Numbered from the stretch's first letter, positions 1 to 8,959 are shown. The stretch is 64,000 nucleotides of DNA from Oligoflexia bacterium (GCA_016715815.1 JADJXN010000006.1:1-64000); one strand, 5' to 3'. Translations and numbers: made by a program. Notes: generated from the letters alone by a model not told the origin.

Positions 1-63
1 AAGTTTAAGTTCCATTGTTTGAATGGCCTTTCTTCTTTGAAAATTTAAAAGAGCATTTGGCAT
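1..63 (-). CDS. possible 5' end of a minus-strand gene (partial)
   Basis: Reading leftward from an ATG at 61-63 there is an open frame of 21 codons that runs off the window edge, beginning MPNALLNFQRR. It is followed upstream by about 240 bp without another gene, as expected for a gene start with its own promoter. The peptide is too short to assign to a family and no strong ribosome binding site is visible, so it may be chance. Confidence 0.3.
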   Translation of the reverse strand, partial: MPNALLNFQRRKAIQTMELKL

Positions 64-96
64 AGTGCAAATGAGCCTAACCAACTTTGTTCTTTT

Positions 97-112
97 TGAC
101 AAATTTTTGTCA
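97..112. promoter_or_regulatory. inverted repeat, possible operator
   Basis: TGACAAA-TT-TTTGTCA is a perfect 7-bp inverted repeat about 35 bp upstream of the partial minus-strand gene. Its 2-nt centre suits a protein-binding dyad better than a hairpin. The rest of 64-307 is A+T-rich and holds nothing else I can name. Confidence 0.3.
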
Positions 113-307
113 GTTTTTAATTTTTCTAATAAAAGCTTTTTAACAGTATAAGTTATTGATTTTACAAAACATAATTAAATTTAAGTGTTCAATAAGAACT
201 TTTTAAACAATAAGCTATTTATGCCTAAGCCGTAGCAGATAAAAACTAAGTAATAACAATAGGTTACATATGGCTTTAAACCCTTGGGTATTGCATTATT
301 TGTGGTT

Positions 308-1129
308 ATGGGAAAAGTGTATTCTTTTTCAGCCTTGGTTATATTTGTTTTAAGCATTCTGCATGTATGTGAAGGAAAAGCTTTTGCTAAAAACACAGGC
401 TACATCACTGATATTGAAACTGAGTATTCCATTGAGCCTTTAGAGCTTATTTTAGTGGAAAAGCCAGATCATTTAAATGGCCCAAGCTTTAATGAAAAGG
501 TTTTTAACCATGAGCTCTCTCAAGAGTTTTTAATTAATTACCAGCAAACCTTTGGGCGCACAGAGCAGGAGCAGAATTATTTTTTAATTAACCGCCAAGG
601 CTATGTTTTAAGCTCTGGTGTTTTAACAGCCACGCAAGTGGATGATGCTAGAAAGAAATTTGCGCAATACATGTCAAGAAGGCTTATTGAGTTTCATGGA
701 GAGAATATTTTTAAAAATGATCCTAATTTAAGAGCAATTTATGACATTAAACAATCCATCAGCAATGTTAAGCTTGATGTGGGCCCTTCTTCACGTTTTG
801 ATATGTCTTATAGTTTTGTGGGTAATAATTTATGGGCAAGACTTGAAAACCCGTACGCAAATCTTGTTACTTATGTTTACATGGATCCCGGCTCCCTTTT
901 ACCAACAGCTCCCAATGAGGCCACTCTTGTTGCGCAAAAAACTCTTTTTACCACCAATAATGAATTAGGTTTTAGTTTTTATAGCAAAGTATTTCGTTAC
1001 ACTATCTCTAGAGGTGTGGGAATAGTCAGTCTTAACTTTACACAAACTTTGCCAGTAGTCGCTAGCTTTAATGCTGTTGATACTTCTAAAGAAGCATTAA
1101 GTATGGCGGGTCTTAGTCTTAGTTTTTAA
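308..1129 (+). CDS. exported protein of unknown function
   Basis: About 273 residues. I chose the ATG at 308 over the upstream TTG at 284 because the protein then starts MGKVYSFSALVIFVLS, a normal signal peptide with a likely cut near CEGKAFA. The mature part is mixed alpha/beta with no cysteine cluster, no catalytic motif I recognise and no further membrane segment, so a periplasmic location is likely. Its 3' end overlaps the convergent neighbour by 11 bp. I do not recognise the family. Confidence 0.75.
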   Translation: MGKVYSFSALVIFVLSILHVCEGKAFAKNTGYITDIETEYSIEPLELILVEKPDHLNGPSFNEKVFNHELSQEFLINYQQTFGRTEQEQNYFLINRQGYVLSSGVLTATQVDDARKKFAQYMSRRLIEFHGENIFKNDPNLRAIYDIKQSISNVKLDVGPSSRFDMSYSFVGNNLWARLENPYANLVTYVYMDPGSLLPTAPNEATLVAQKTLFTTNNELGFSFYSKVFRYTISRGVGIVSLNFTQTLPVVASFNAVDTSKEALSMAGLSLSF

Positions 1130-1625
1130 ATTCAGATGCTGATGCAGGAGCACGGTTTATGATAACTGTTCTTTGGCTTGTCACACCCTCGGGGGTTTCA
1201 AATAAAAGATTAATTTCGTTTCGCCCTTCATTAAGGTTTATGTAATCAGTGGTGAAGGAATAATCTTTTTTATGAAACACAGTTGCTACATAGCCATTGG
1301 AAACATTTTTAATTTCAGTGGTGGGGGAGTTTTTAGATACACAATTCTCCCCTTTGATGCGCATTCTTGTAAAGGCCGTTTCCAGGCTAAAATCTTGTGC
1401 TCCACAGGGGATCTCAATGGTGTTTGGAACACTTGGTGTGTCAGTACTTGCAATGCCTCTTTGAGTGGCTTGAAATATTTTAGCTGAGTTAATTTCAAAA
1501 ATTGGTGGCGTGACATCTAAATCTGAATTGGTTGGTGGGTCATTTAGTAAAATCAGGGTGGAAAAAAAGCCCAAAAGACCAACTGTAATAACCATGAATT
1601 TTGTGAATTTTCTCTGAGATCGCAT
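1119..1625 (-). CDS. membrane-anchored periplasmic protein, unknown function
   Basis: 168 residues. A basic N-terminus (MRSQRKFTK) precedes one hydrophobic segment at about residues 10-27, giving an N-in anchor or uncleaved signal with a periplasmic domain of about 135 residues. Two cysteines (in IPCGAQ and GENCVSK) could form a disulfide. The C-terminal part (NEGRNEINLLFETPEGV) reads like an Ig-like or beta-sandwich strand pattern. Function is not recognised. It is probably transcribed separately from the gene at 1699-2196, which lies upstream on the same strand. Confidence 0.7.
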   Translation of the reverse strand: MRSQRKFTKFMVITVGLLGFFSTLILLNDPPTNSDLDVTPPIFEINSAKIFQATQRGIASTDTPSVPNTIEIPCGAQDFSLETAFTRMRIKGENCVSKNSPTTEIKNVSNGYVATVFHKKDYSFTTDYINLNEGRNEINLLFETPEGVTSQRTVIINRAPASASEFKN

Positions 1626-1698
1626 GCCTTTGTTTTATCGGAGGCAAGGTCTCTAAAATTTAGTTTTTAAAAAAATGTAAAATTATTTTACAGGACCT

Positions 1699-2196
1699 TT
1701 ATTTAGCGCTTTCACGAATGAAACGGGTCATGTAGTAGCGGACCATGTTTTCAGCATTGATAGCTGAGCCTCGGTATGTCCAAGTTAATTCCCCAAATGG
1801 GCCTACTTGAGCTTCTAGGGTTTCCTCTTGCGAAGGAGTATTCTGGTGCAAATTAGCTTGTGGTAAAAAGCTTGAGCTCTGGTTTTGGAAGCTCATGGCA
1901 ATGCGGCCTGGGTTAATGGCTGAGAATAAAAGCTTATAGCCATTTCTAAAGAGCATAAAGTCTGTGGCCGTGTTTGAAATTCCATAGATTTTAACACTGC
2001 CAAGGGTTGAGTTCTTCATGTTGTTAAAAGCTGTGGTGTAATCAACAAAGCTTTCTTTAAGGGCCCTTAAAAACTCATAGGTTTTTTCAGTCAAATCGGT
2101 GGAATCATTAGAAGCTGTGGCAATATCAATAATGCCAGTTTCTTCCATTTTTCTTTCTGACTCTACAAGGCCTCTAATCCAATCAAGATTTTTCAT
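1699..2196 (-). CDS. conserved-looking protein of unknown function
   Basis: 165 residues, starting MKNLDWIRGLVESERK, with no signal peptide or membrane segment, so probably cytoplasmic. The N-terminal half is helical. The C-terminal half carries a proline/glutamine-rich linker and ends in a strand-helix pattern (GELTWTYRGSAINAENMVRYYM). No known motif is seen. It lies downstream of ssb on the same strand, but a likely terminator separates them. Confidence 0.65.
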   Translation of the reverse strand: MKNLDWIRGLVESERKMEETGIIDIATASNDSTDLTEKTYEFLRALKESFVDYTTAFNNMKNSTLGSVKIYGISNTATDFMLFRNGYKLLFSAINPGRIAMSFQNQSSSFLPQANLHQNTPSQEETLEAQVGPFGELTWTYRGSAINAENMVRYYMTRFIRESAK

Positions 2197-2282
2197 ATCT
2201 CAAAAATCCCCCTCTACCTATATGACACACCATGTTTGATGGAATTGTCAACTATAAGAAATAGGAGCTCTTTATCATCCTA

Positions 2283-2304
2283 ATAAAAAGCCCCCCGGGG
2301 AGGG
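2283..2304 (-). terminator. rho-independent terminator after ssb
   Basis: Read on the minus strand, a G+C-only stem (CCTCC, CCGG loop, GGGGG) is followed by CTTTTTATT. It lies about 20 bp beyond the ssb stop codon, which is where a terminator is expected. Confidence 0.55.
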
Positions 2305-2321
2305 AAGAAAGTGCTTCCGTG

Positions 2322-2696
2322 CTAATGAGCAACTTCTGATTCAATGGTGTCTGCTGTTGTCGCCATTGGCGCTTTGGTTAAAAAATTAACTTCTTCGGCC
2401 GTAATAAGGGTGTTGCGTTTGGTTTTGCCATCTTCCTCGACCTCATAAGTGGAAAGATAACCCTCAACACAAACAGCTGCGCCCTTTTTAAGATGTGTTT
2501 GGCAAATATTTGCCTTTTTACCCCAAACAGTGACTCTATGCCAGTCAGTGCGGCGTTCAATGAGCCCGTCCTTATTGCGCCACCATCTGTTAGTGGCAAG
2601 GCTTAAAGACGCAAAATCTTTTCCTTCACGGCTTTTATGAATTTGTGGGTCCGAGCCCAAAGTGCCTACTATTATTACTTTGTTAAAACCTTGCAT
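2322..2696 (-). CDS. ssb: single-stranded DNA-binding protein
   Basis: 124 residues with the OB-fold start typical of SSB (NKVIIVGTLGSDPQIH) and the WHRVTVWGKKA and GAAVCVEGYLST segments. It coats single-stranded DNA in replication, recombination and repair. It is shorter than E. coli SSB (about 178) and ends SEVAH. The acidic DDDIPF-type tail that recruits partner proteins is missing, so this may be an accessory SSB or a lineage form. AAGGAGG lies a few bases before the ATG, fixing the start. Confidence 0.93.
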   Translation of the reverse strand: MQGFNKVIIVGTLGSDPQIHKSREGKDFASLSLATNRWWRNKDGLIERRTDWHRVTVWGKKANICQTHLKKGAAVCVEGYLSTYEVEEDGKTKRNTLITAEEVNFLTKAPMATTADTIESEVAH

Positions 2697-2776
2697 TGAT
2701 CCTCCTTTTAAAAAATTAAAAAGGGTTAATGCAAAAAATATCCACGGTTTTAAATTAAAGTATTAAGTTTTGGTGT

Positions 2777-2801
2777 ACGGATCCGTTAGCTCGGACGTCC
2801 G
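2777..2801. other. two adjacent 10-bp palindromes
   Basis: ACGGATCCGT (2777-2786) and CGGACGTCCG (2792-2801) are perfect 10-bp palindromes five bases apart, in a G+C-rich island within A+T-rich DNA. They lie between the ssb start and the stop of the 923-residue gene. They could be a protein-binding pair or part of the 3' end structure of the large gene; no U-run follows. Confidence 0.4.
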
Positions 2802-2819
2802 GGCAGCTGAATGGGGCCG

Positions 2820-5591
2820 TTACAAACTTGAGCCAAAGCCAATAAAGATTAAACTTCCGCCCAAAGCTTCTTGTGAAAAAGCGTAGTAATAAGCTGCTTT
2901 AAGTGTAACGGGAGCAAAGTAGAAAAGTGTGAAGTCTCCCTTAAATTCCACACCGGCGCTGGAATAAAATTTTCCAAAGCTTGTGGCGCGTAAACCCAAA
3001 GAATAAGTGTCATAGTAGCCACCATCAAGGGTGATGGTGTCAGCCACAAGGGCTAAATGCCAAGCGTTTGTAAATAGCGGTATTGTGCCAGGCCCACCAA
3101 AGGGGTAGGCCAAAGGAAGACGGTACTCAATTCCAAAATTGGCAATATTATTTCCAATAAATTCCCCATAAGGGTAGCCGCGCACCAGCAGGCTTTGCAT
3201 CCAAAAGGGGCTTCCATACTCGCCGCCTGCTTGTTGGTAACCTGTTAAGATAGTGCTTTGCGGTGGGGAAATCCACCCAGCCCCTCTGAGTTTTACAACA
3301 TTTCTTTTAGGTAAAAACCAACCTGAGAGATAATAACTACTTGTTATAGAAACTCCCTGGTAGGAAACATTTCCCCAAGAAGGTAAAAAATAATTATACC
3401 CAATAGAAAAGCTTAATCCACTCTCTGGGCTAATTTGGTAATCTTTTTTAGAGCCAATATTACTAAAGTTTAAATAAATTCCAGGCCCAGCCTCAGTAAA
3501 TAAATAACCAGGGTAGTCTGTCATTTTATAACTAATTTGAGGCTGAATGCTCCATTCATTTAAATGTTCTTGCAAAAAGTGTGAGGTAGATAAAGAGCCG
3601 TAAACAATTCTCTCAACTGCGTTTAAGCCGACAAGGTATTCAAAGTTGTTAGAAAAATACATGTTTATAGCAAATGGCAGAGTATTATTGGTGTAACTAG
3701 CAGCCTGTTTTAATTTCTGTGCCCTGGTGTCATAGCCAATGTCCAAAGTGTATTGGTGAAGATAGAGCGGGTCGTTGGCAGAAGTACTTGCTGTTATAAG
3801 CGATCCACCTGGGACAAAATAAACAAAAGGCATCCAGTATTGGGGGAATAAATAACTTAAGCCAGAGTAGTTGCTATCATTACTTTTAACTTTTAGCGTA
3901 GGTGTATTGTCTTCATTAAATTTAAAAAGTGGGTCAAGCTTTGGGTAAGAATGAGAGTCTTTAATTTTTTTTGCTTCAAGTAAATAACCATCACTGGTTA
4001 GCCTTGAGTAAATAACTTCCTTAGTATTTGCATCAATAACAGGGTCAACAGCTTGAGTTGTATTTGTAGCAATAAGCTTTTCAGAGTTGCGGCTTTGAGA
4101 ATAAATTTGCCCGTTTTTTATAAAAGAAAACTCTTCACTTGTTTTTTCATTAGTTAAAAAACTATAACTTTTTTGAGTTTCATTACCTAAGGCGTCTTTT
4201 ATAAAATAAACAAACCCATTTTTAACTTTTTTTAGCTTTGAAATATTATATCCCATGGGTGGGGAGGCGATAACTTGAGTTAAATCTTTTTCTTTATCAA
4301 ATAAAACAAGCTTTGCTGAAGCACCTTCATGTTCAACAAATACAAATTTATTTTTGCTAACGCTTAAAGCCTCGCGAGCACGCTTTCCAAAAGTAATTTG
4401 TTCAGGGTTTTTAGTATTAATATCAACAACGTAAATATCGTTATAGTTGTTGTAGTGTTTCCATTGAGCCTGTTGATCAAACACTAAAGTGGAATTATCA
4501 ATCCAATCAACCTGGTGTATGTTTTTGCCAGTAGTGACAGTAGTGGGCTCAGTACTTTTTGAAAAAGAATCATTTAACGAACTTCTTTGCCAGACCATAA
4601 TACTTTGGTCTTGGTTATAATCTGATGTTACGGCAGCAAGCTTTAAGCCATCAGGTGAAATTTGAGGGCTAAAATTAAAATAACCTTTTTGGTTTAGTTT
4701 TACTCCATTAACAATGCCAGAATTTTTCAAATGCTCAAGCTGAGCTTTAATTTTTAACCCATAAGTTTCATAAGTTTTATTTAAAAAGTCCTCATAATCT
4801 AAGCCAAAATTATCTTCCATTGGCCCATTAATAAACCAAGGGAAGTGGCCACCATAGCGGGTGTTAAGCTCTTCAAAAATGCTTAAGCCTTTTTGCTTTC
4901 CCATTTCATAGTGTAAAAGCCAGCCAAAATAGTAAGGTCTTTGTCCCCGTGGCCAAGTGGGGATGCTGGTTGAATTAATTCTATCAATACCCTCAAGGCC
5001 CCATTTTGATTCCTCAAAAAATGCCCTTGCTTGGGCTTCATATAAAATGCTTCGGCCGCGTCCCCCCTTGGTAAAGCGGGTTTCCATTTCTACGGCAAAG
5101 CCTTCTGTGTACCAACGGGGCAAAAAGGTAGGAGGCTTCCAAATACTTCCAAGTAACGTTCTTCCCACTCCCACCACACCTGAATAAGGTTCAAAGTTTA
5201 AAATATGTGCATATTCATGAAGGATTAATTCTTGTATCCAGTCATGATATTCACCAATGGTGTCTGTGTAGTGGGGCAAGATAGGGTAAATTTCTATTGT
5301 TGGCCTAGGCCAGCCAATGGCTGAGCCGTTGGAGCTATCAGTGTTATCAGAAATAATAATGACAGTTTTTGTTGAAGGCTTAACTTTTAACAAGGGGTTT
5401 AAAATTTTATGTGATCTTTCAGCTTCATCGGCTACTTTTTGTGCAAGATTTTCTACAGATGCAGTATAAACAATCTCAAAATTTTCAGTTTCCTTAACTT
5501 TCCAATTCAATGAGGCATCATGGGGGCTAAAAAAATTGTAGCCCAAAATTTGTGCATGCAATGTTGCGGCAAGCCATAAAAATTTAATCAT
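2820..5591 (-). CDS. exported metallopeptidase / beta-propeller / outer-membrane barrel protein
   Basis: 923 residues. A short signal peptide (MIKFLWLAATLHA) is followed by a gluzincin-like domain with zinc motif HEYAH at 125-129 and a likely third ligand Glu163 in WYTEGFA (peptidase MA-like). Residues of about 300-560 read as WD40/TolB-like propeller repeats (FSPQISPDGLKLAAV). From about 590 to the end alternating strands and aromatic residues look like an outer-membrane barrel. The likely site is the outer membrane with a periplasmic peptidase/propeller. It is divergent from pal, and its propeller may relate it to TolB, which is otherwise absent here. Substrate unknown. Confidence 0.8.
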   Translation of the reverse strand: MIKFLWLAATLHAQILGYNFFSPHDASLNWKVKETENFEIVYTASVENLAQKVADEAERSHKILNPLLKVKPSTKTVIIISDNTDSSNGSAIGWPRPTIEIYPILPHYTDTIGEYHDWIQELILHEYAHILNFEPYSGVVGVGRTLLGSIWKPPTFLPRWYTEGFAVEMETRFTKGGRGRSILYEAQARAFFEESKWGLEGIDRINSTSIPTWPRGQRPYYFGWLLHYEMGKQKGLSIFEELNTRYGGHFPWFINGPMEDNFGLDYEDFLNKTYETYGLKIKAQLEHLKNSGIVNGVKLNQKGYFNFSPQISPDGLKLAAVTSDYNQDQSIMVWQRSSLNDSFSKSTEPTTVTTGKNIHQVDWIDNSTLVFDQQAQWKHYNNYNDIYVVDINTKNPEQITFGKRAREALSVSKNKFVFVEHEGASAKLVLFDKEKDLTQVIASPPMGYNISKLKKVKNGFVYFIKDALGNETQKSYSFLTNEKTSEEFSFIKNGQIYSQSRNSEKLIATNTTQAVDPVIDANTKEVIYSRLTSDGYLLEAKKIKDSHSYPKLDPLFKFNEDNTPTLKVKSNDSNYSGLSYLFPQYWMPFVYFVPGGSLITASTSANDPLYLHQYTLDIGYDTRAQKLKQAASYTNNTLPFAINMYFSNNFEYLVGLNAVERIVYGSLSTSHFLQEHLNEWSIQPQISYKMTDYPGYLFTEAGPGIYLNFSNIGSKKDYQISPESGLSFSIGYNYFLPSWGNVSYQGVSITSSYYLSGWFLPKRNVVKLRGAGWISPPQSTILTGYQQAGGEYGSPFWMQSLLVRGYPYGEFIGNNIANFGIEYRLPLAYPFGGPGTIPLFTNAWHLALVADTITLDGGYYDTYSLGLRATSFGKFYSSAGVEFKGDFTLFYFAPVTLKAAYYYAFSQEALGGSLIFIGFGSSL

Positions 5592-5618
5592 CAGTTTTTA
5601 TAGCTGCTACATGTATCA

Positions 5619-5646
5619 TTGACTTATGTCAACTCTTAGATAGGAT
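5619..5646 (+). promoter_or_regulatory. candidate sigma70-type promoter for pal
   Basis: TTGACT (5619-5624) and TAGGAT (5641-5646) are separated by 16 bp, about 30 bp before the pal start. The -35 lies inside a small dyad, TTGAC-TTAT-GTCAA. Judged by consensus match only. Confidence 0.4.
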
Positions 5647-5675
5647 TAACTACGTAAATGCGAGAGGAGAGCAAC

Positions 5676-6179
5676 ATGACATCAAAAATTTTAGTAATGT
5701 GTTTTGCAATAATAATGGCGGTAGGTTGTGCGAAGAAAAAAACAGCACTAGAAGAGCAGGGCGCAGAAGGTGCTAACGGGCAAGACACTACCATTCAAAG
5801 TAAAGATCTGGGTTTTGATGTTCAAGGAAGCGATAGCGGAAACATTCAAGGACTATACACTATTAATTTTGATTTTGATAAAGCTACTCTTACAGCAGAA
5901 GGCAAAGCCAATGCACAAAAAAATGCTGATTGGTTAAAAACAAATGACGGTGTAATGCTTCAAATTGAAGGCCACTGTGATCGCCATGGTTCTATTGAGT
6001 ACAACTTAGCCTTAGGTGAAAGACGAGCAAACACTGTTAAGAACTACATGGTAAACCTAGGTGTTGATGGAAATAGATTAACAACCATCAGCTATGGAAA
6101 AGAAAAGCCCCTTGATACCGCGGAAAGTGAAGCCGCAGACGCTAGAAACCGACGCGCTAATTTTATAGTCCAAAAATAA
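5676..6179 (+). CDS. pal: peptidoglycan-associated lipoprotein Pal
   Basis: 167 residues from the ATG at 5676, preferred over the ATG at 5658 because GAGGAG sits six bases before it. Lipobox AVGC gives lipidated Cys18. The C-terminal OmpA-like domain has the Pal signature GHCDRHGSIEYNLALGERRA that binds meso-DAP peptidoglycan. Pal links the outer membrane to the wall in the Tol-Pal system and helps it constrict at division. It is the first gene of a tight run (1-bp and 4-bp overlaps) with a DUF4398-like lipoprotein and cpoB. Confidence 0.95.
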   Translation: MTSKILVMCFAIIMAVGCAKKKTALEEQGAEGANGQDTTIQSKDLGFDVQGSDSGNIQGLYTINFDFDKATLTAEGKANAQKNADWLKTNDGVMLQIEGHCDRHGSIEYNLALGERRANTVKNYMVNLGVDGNRLTTISYGKEKPLDTAESEAADARNRRANFIVQK

Positions 6180-6481
6180 TGAGAAAGTTTTTTTTTGTTC
6201 TTAGCACTTTGCTAACTCTAGCATGTGCCACCACAAGGCCACACCTTCCTATGGTGTTGGCTCGCGAGGCATTATCTTCTGCAAAAGAGGTGGATGCAGC
6301 AAGGTATGCACCAGGCCAGTATTTTAAAGCAGAAGAGGCTTACCGCATTGCAGTCGGACTTTATGCTGAAAAGTCTTATGATAGTGCAATAGAAAAATTT
6401 GAACAGGCTAGGGAATATGCCGAAAAAGCTGAAAACTCAGCAAGAATTGAAAGACAAAAGGCAGGAGATGAGGCGCTATGA
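6179..6481 (+). CDS. small lipoprotein with DUF4398-like domain
   Basis: 100 residues with a lipobox ending at Cys16 (TLAC). The rest is helical with the pattern A..A......AARYAPGQYFKAEEAY, which matches what I know of DUF4398, a helical domain often encoded beside OmpA/Pal genes. It overlaps the stop of pal by one base and the start of cpoB by four, so the three are co-translated. An accessory role in the Tol-Pal or cell-wall link is inferred from position only. Confidence 0.8.
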   Translation: MRKFFFVLSTLLTLACATTRPHLPMVLAREALSSAKEVDAARYAPGQYFKAEEAYRIAVGLYAEKSYDSAIEKFEQAREYAEKAENSARIERQKAGDEAL

Positions 6482-7132
6482 TGAAATATTTTATTCTTAT
6501 TAGTTCTATGGTTTTTTTAGCATCTTGTAATTTAATGACACGTCAAGATGTCAAAAAAGAAGAGGAGCAAAAACAAATCATCTCTACTCTTCAAAAAACA
6601 AAGGCAGATAGCGAACTAAAATACTCAGACATTCAAAATGACATGCGAGTCATTGCTGGCCGTGTAGACGCACTTGACCATTCGTTACAGAGCAATCAAC
6701 AAGCTAGCCGCCAAGAGGTCGAAGCTTTAAAAAAACTTGTTGAAACACAAAATGAAAAAATAAAACTCATTCAAGAACACATTGATGCCACTGAAATGCG
6801 CCTCACTGCAGCCATAAATGCTATAAAGCCAATAGGTGGAGGATCTTCTGTGGCGGCAAGTGCTCCAAGGGGCAAAGAGCAGGGGCTACTTGAAGAGGCA
6901 AATGATCTTTTAGAGGCCAGAGATTTTAAAAAGGCCATTGTGCGCTACCAAAATTACATAGATAAAAACCCAAGGAAAAGAATTGGCAGAGGCAACCTAT
7001 AAAATAGGCCTCTGTTTTACGGAGCTGGGACTTAAAAAAGATGCTAAGGAATTCTATAAAGATGTGATAGAAAAATACCCCAAAACGTCATGGGCAAAAA
7101 AGGCAAAATATCGCATCAGTCAAATAAAGTAA
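6478..7132 (+). CDS. cpoB: CpoB/YbgF-like lipoprotein, apparent frameshift
   Basis: Lipobox LASC gives Cys17, then a coiled coil (about 30-110) and a TPR-type C-terminus, the layout of CpoB/YbgF, which links Tol-Pal to peptidoglycan synthesis. The first frame ends early at 7002 after YQNYIDKNP. The missing TPR half (KELAEATYKIGLCF to RISQIK) continues in the +1 frame to a TAA at 7130-7132. The switch lies in 6964-6980, among runs of A. One base too many or two too few would restore about 217 residues. It may be sequence error or a real lesion. Confidence 0.8.
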
Positions 7133-8142
7133 GTCATGTTTTAGCAATTGAAACAAGTTGTGATGACACCTCTGTAGCCATTGTTGATAGCAGTGGTTTG
7201 GTGTTAGCAATGAAAAGTCAAAACCAAGATTTAATTCATGGACCCTTTGGGGGAATAATACCTGAGCTTGCAAGCCGTAACCATACCATGCAGGTTTTAC
7301 CTCTTATGGATGAGGTTTTTAAAACTGCCAGCTTTGGTTGGGAAAAAATAGACGCCATTGCTGTAACCTATACACCAGGGCTTTTGGGCTCACTTCTTGT
7401 TGGGTTAACAGTTGCAAAAACTTTAAGTGTTTTACACAAAAAACCTCTTATTGGAGTTAATCATCTTGAGGGACATTTATATGCACCATTTTTAAAAGAT
7501 AATAAGTTTAATTTAAATTCAACATGGGATGAGCCATTTTTAGGTTTATGTGTCAGTGGCGGGCATACAAGTCTTGTGAGAGTAGATAAATTTAGAAAAA
7601 TTAAAACTTTGGGTAGAACCCTTGACGATGCCGCAGGGGAAGCCTTTGATAAATTTGGAAAAGTTTTAGGCCTGGGTTACCCAGCTGGGAAAAAAATGGA
7701 TGAGCTTGCCAAAAAGGGAAATGTTAAAGCTTTTAATTTTCCAAGGCCTTTAATAAAAAGTAATGATTTTAATTTTAGCTTCTCCGGCTTAAAAACTGCT
7801 GGCATGTTAAAATTCAAAGAGCTAGAAAATAAAATTAATGGGGATGTTTTAAATGATTTGTGTGCTTCTTACCAAGAAGCCATTGTAGATGTTTTAAGTT
7901 CTAAAGTGCAAAAAGCAGTGAAAAAAACAAGAATTAAAAAAGTAGTTGTCACAGGCGGTGTTGCTGCAAATTCTGCTTTGAGAGAGCGCCTTAGAGATTA
8001 CCTGTTTCCGCCGCCATATTATTGTGCGGACAATGCTGCCATGATTGGCTTTGTGGGTGCTAAAAAATTTGAACAATGTAAGATTGACGGAATTAAACTA
8101 AAAGTAGCCGCCACAACTAAAAACGCAGAAATTAAAAGCTAA
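7090..8142 (+). CDS. tsaD: tRNA N6-threonylcarbamoyladenosine synthase subunit TsaD
   Basis: 350 residues of the Kae1/Gcp/TsaD family. The N-terminal VLAIETSCDDTSVAI, metal-binding His125 and His129 in NHLEGHLYAP, and CVSGGHTSLV are diagnostic. With TsaB/TsaE it transfers threonylcarbamoyl to A37 of ANN-decoding tRNAs in the cytoplasm. The only in-frame ATG (7090) lies inside the last 43 bp of cpoB and adds about 15 residues before the usual start. A non-standard start closer to VSHVLAIE cannot be ruled out. It abuts rsmA. Confidence 0.95.
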   Translation: MGKKGKISHQSNKVSHVLAIETSCDDTSVAIVDSSGLVLAMKSQNQDLIHGPFGGIIPELASRNHTMQVLPLMDEVFKTASFGWEKIDAIAVTYTPGLLGSLLVGLTVAKTLSVLHKKPLIGVNHLEGHLYAPFLKDNKFNLNSTWDEPFLGLCVSGGHTSLVRVDKFRKIKTLGRTLDDAAGEAFDKFGKVLGLGYPAGKKMDELAKKGNVKAFNFPRPLIKSNDFNFSFSGLKTAGMLKFKELENKINGDVLNDLCASYQEAIVDVLSSKVQKAVKKTRIKKVVVTGGVAANSALRERLRDYLFPPPYYCADNAAMIGFVGAKKFEQCKIDGIKLKVAATTKNAEIKS

Positions 8143-8951
8143 TGCATACTAAAAAAGAGCTATCAGAAAAATTACTTCAAGCCAAAATTGTCCCGCTAAA
8201 AAGTTTGGGACAAAATTTTTTGGTTAATAAAGAAATTTGCGAAAAAATAATTAATAAAGCAAAAAGTTTAAAACCAGATTTTATTTATGAAATTGGCCCT
8301 GGCCTTGGTGCTTTAACTTCAGGTTTTTTGGATGAGCAAAGCAAACTTGTGCTTGTTGAGCTTGATAAGGGCCTTGTAGAGTATTGGCAAAAACAAAATT
8401 TAAATATTATTCACGCTGATGCGCTTAAATTAAATTGGAGCGAGCTTTTAAAGCAGCATTCCAGTGATAATACTCTTTTAGTAAGTAATCTTCCCTATTC
8501 TATAGCGGCCTCTTTAGTGATTGAGTTAAGTGAGCTAAGCCCTACTTTTAAATTTATGGTTTTAATGTTTCAAAAAGAGGTAGCCTTGAGAATTTTGGCC
8601 AAAGTGAGGGATGAGGATTATGGCTTTTTAACAGTGGTAGCTAATACTTTTTGGAGAATAGAAAAGCTTATTGATGCAGGCCCACAGGATTTTTACCCTG
8701 TGCCCCATGTGGGAAGCCGTGTACTTTGTTTTACAAAACAAGACACTTCTATAGACAAAAGCAAATTCATAAACTTTGTAAAACTTTCTTTTAGTCAAAG
8801 AAGAAAGTATTTAATAAAAAACTTAAGTCAGCAGTTTGATCTTAGTATGCTTGAAAAGACATTTTCAAACCTTGGCATTAACCCCAAAAGCCGCGCACAA
8901 GATATAGACTTGCTAGTTTTTGAGAGACTTTTTAAAAACCTCTCAATATAG
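8142..8951 (+). CDS. rsmA: 16S rRNA (adenine1518/1519-N6) dimethyltransferase RsmA
   Basis: 269 residues. LGQNFLVNKEI (22-32), the SAM-binding EIGPGLGALT (50-59) and the catalytic NLPY motif (116-119) identify KsgA/RsmA, which dimethylates two adjacent adenines near the 3' end of 16S rRNA during 30S maturation. Length is normal for the family. The ATG overlaps the stop of tsaD by one base, so the two RNA-modification genes are co-translated. Confidence 0.95.
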   Translation: MHTKKELSEKLLQAKIVPLKSLGQNFLVNKEICEKIINKAKSLKPDFIYEIGPGLGALTSGFLDEQSKLVLVELDKGLVEYWQKQNLNIIHADALKLNWSELLKQHSSDNTLLVSNLPYSIAASLVIELSELSPTFKFMVLMFQKEVALRILAKVRDEDYGFLTVVANTFWRIEKLIDAGPQDFYPVPHVGSRVLCFTKQDTSIDKSKFINFVKLSFSQRRKYLIKNLSQQFDLSMLEKTFSNLGINPKSRAQDIDLLVFERLFKNLSI

Positions 8952-8959
8952 TTGGTGTT

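Noticed and set aside
181..396. 71-codon minus-strand open frame at the window start
   Set aside because: It overlaps the start and signal peptide of the exported gene at 308, has no ribosome binding site, and its composition looks like translated A+T-rich leader DNA.
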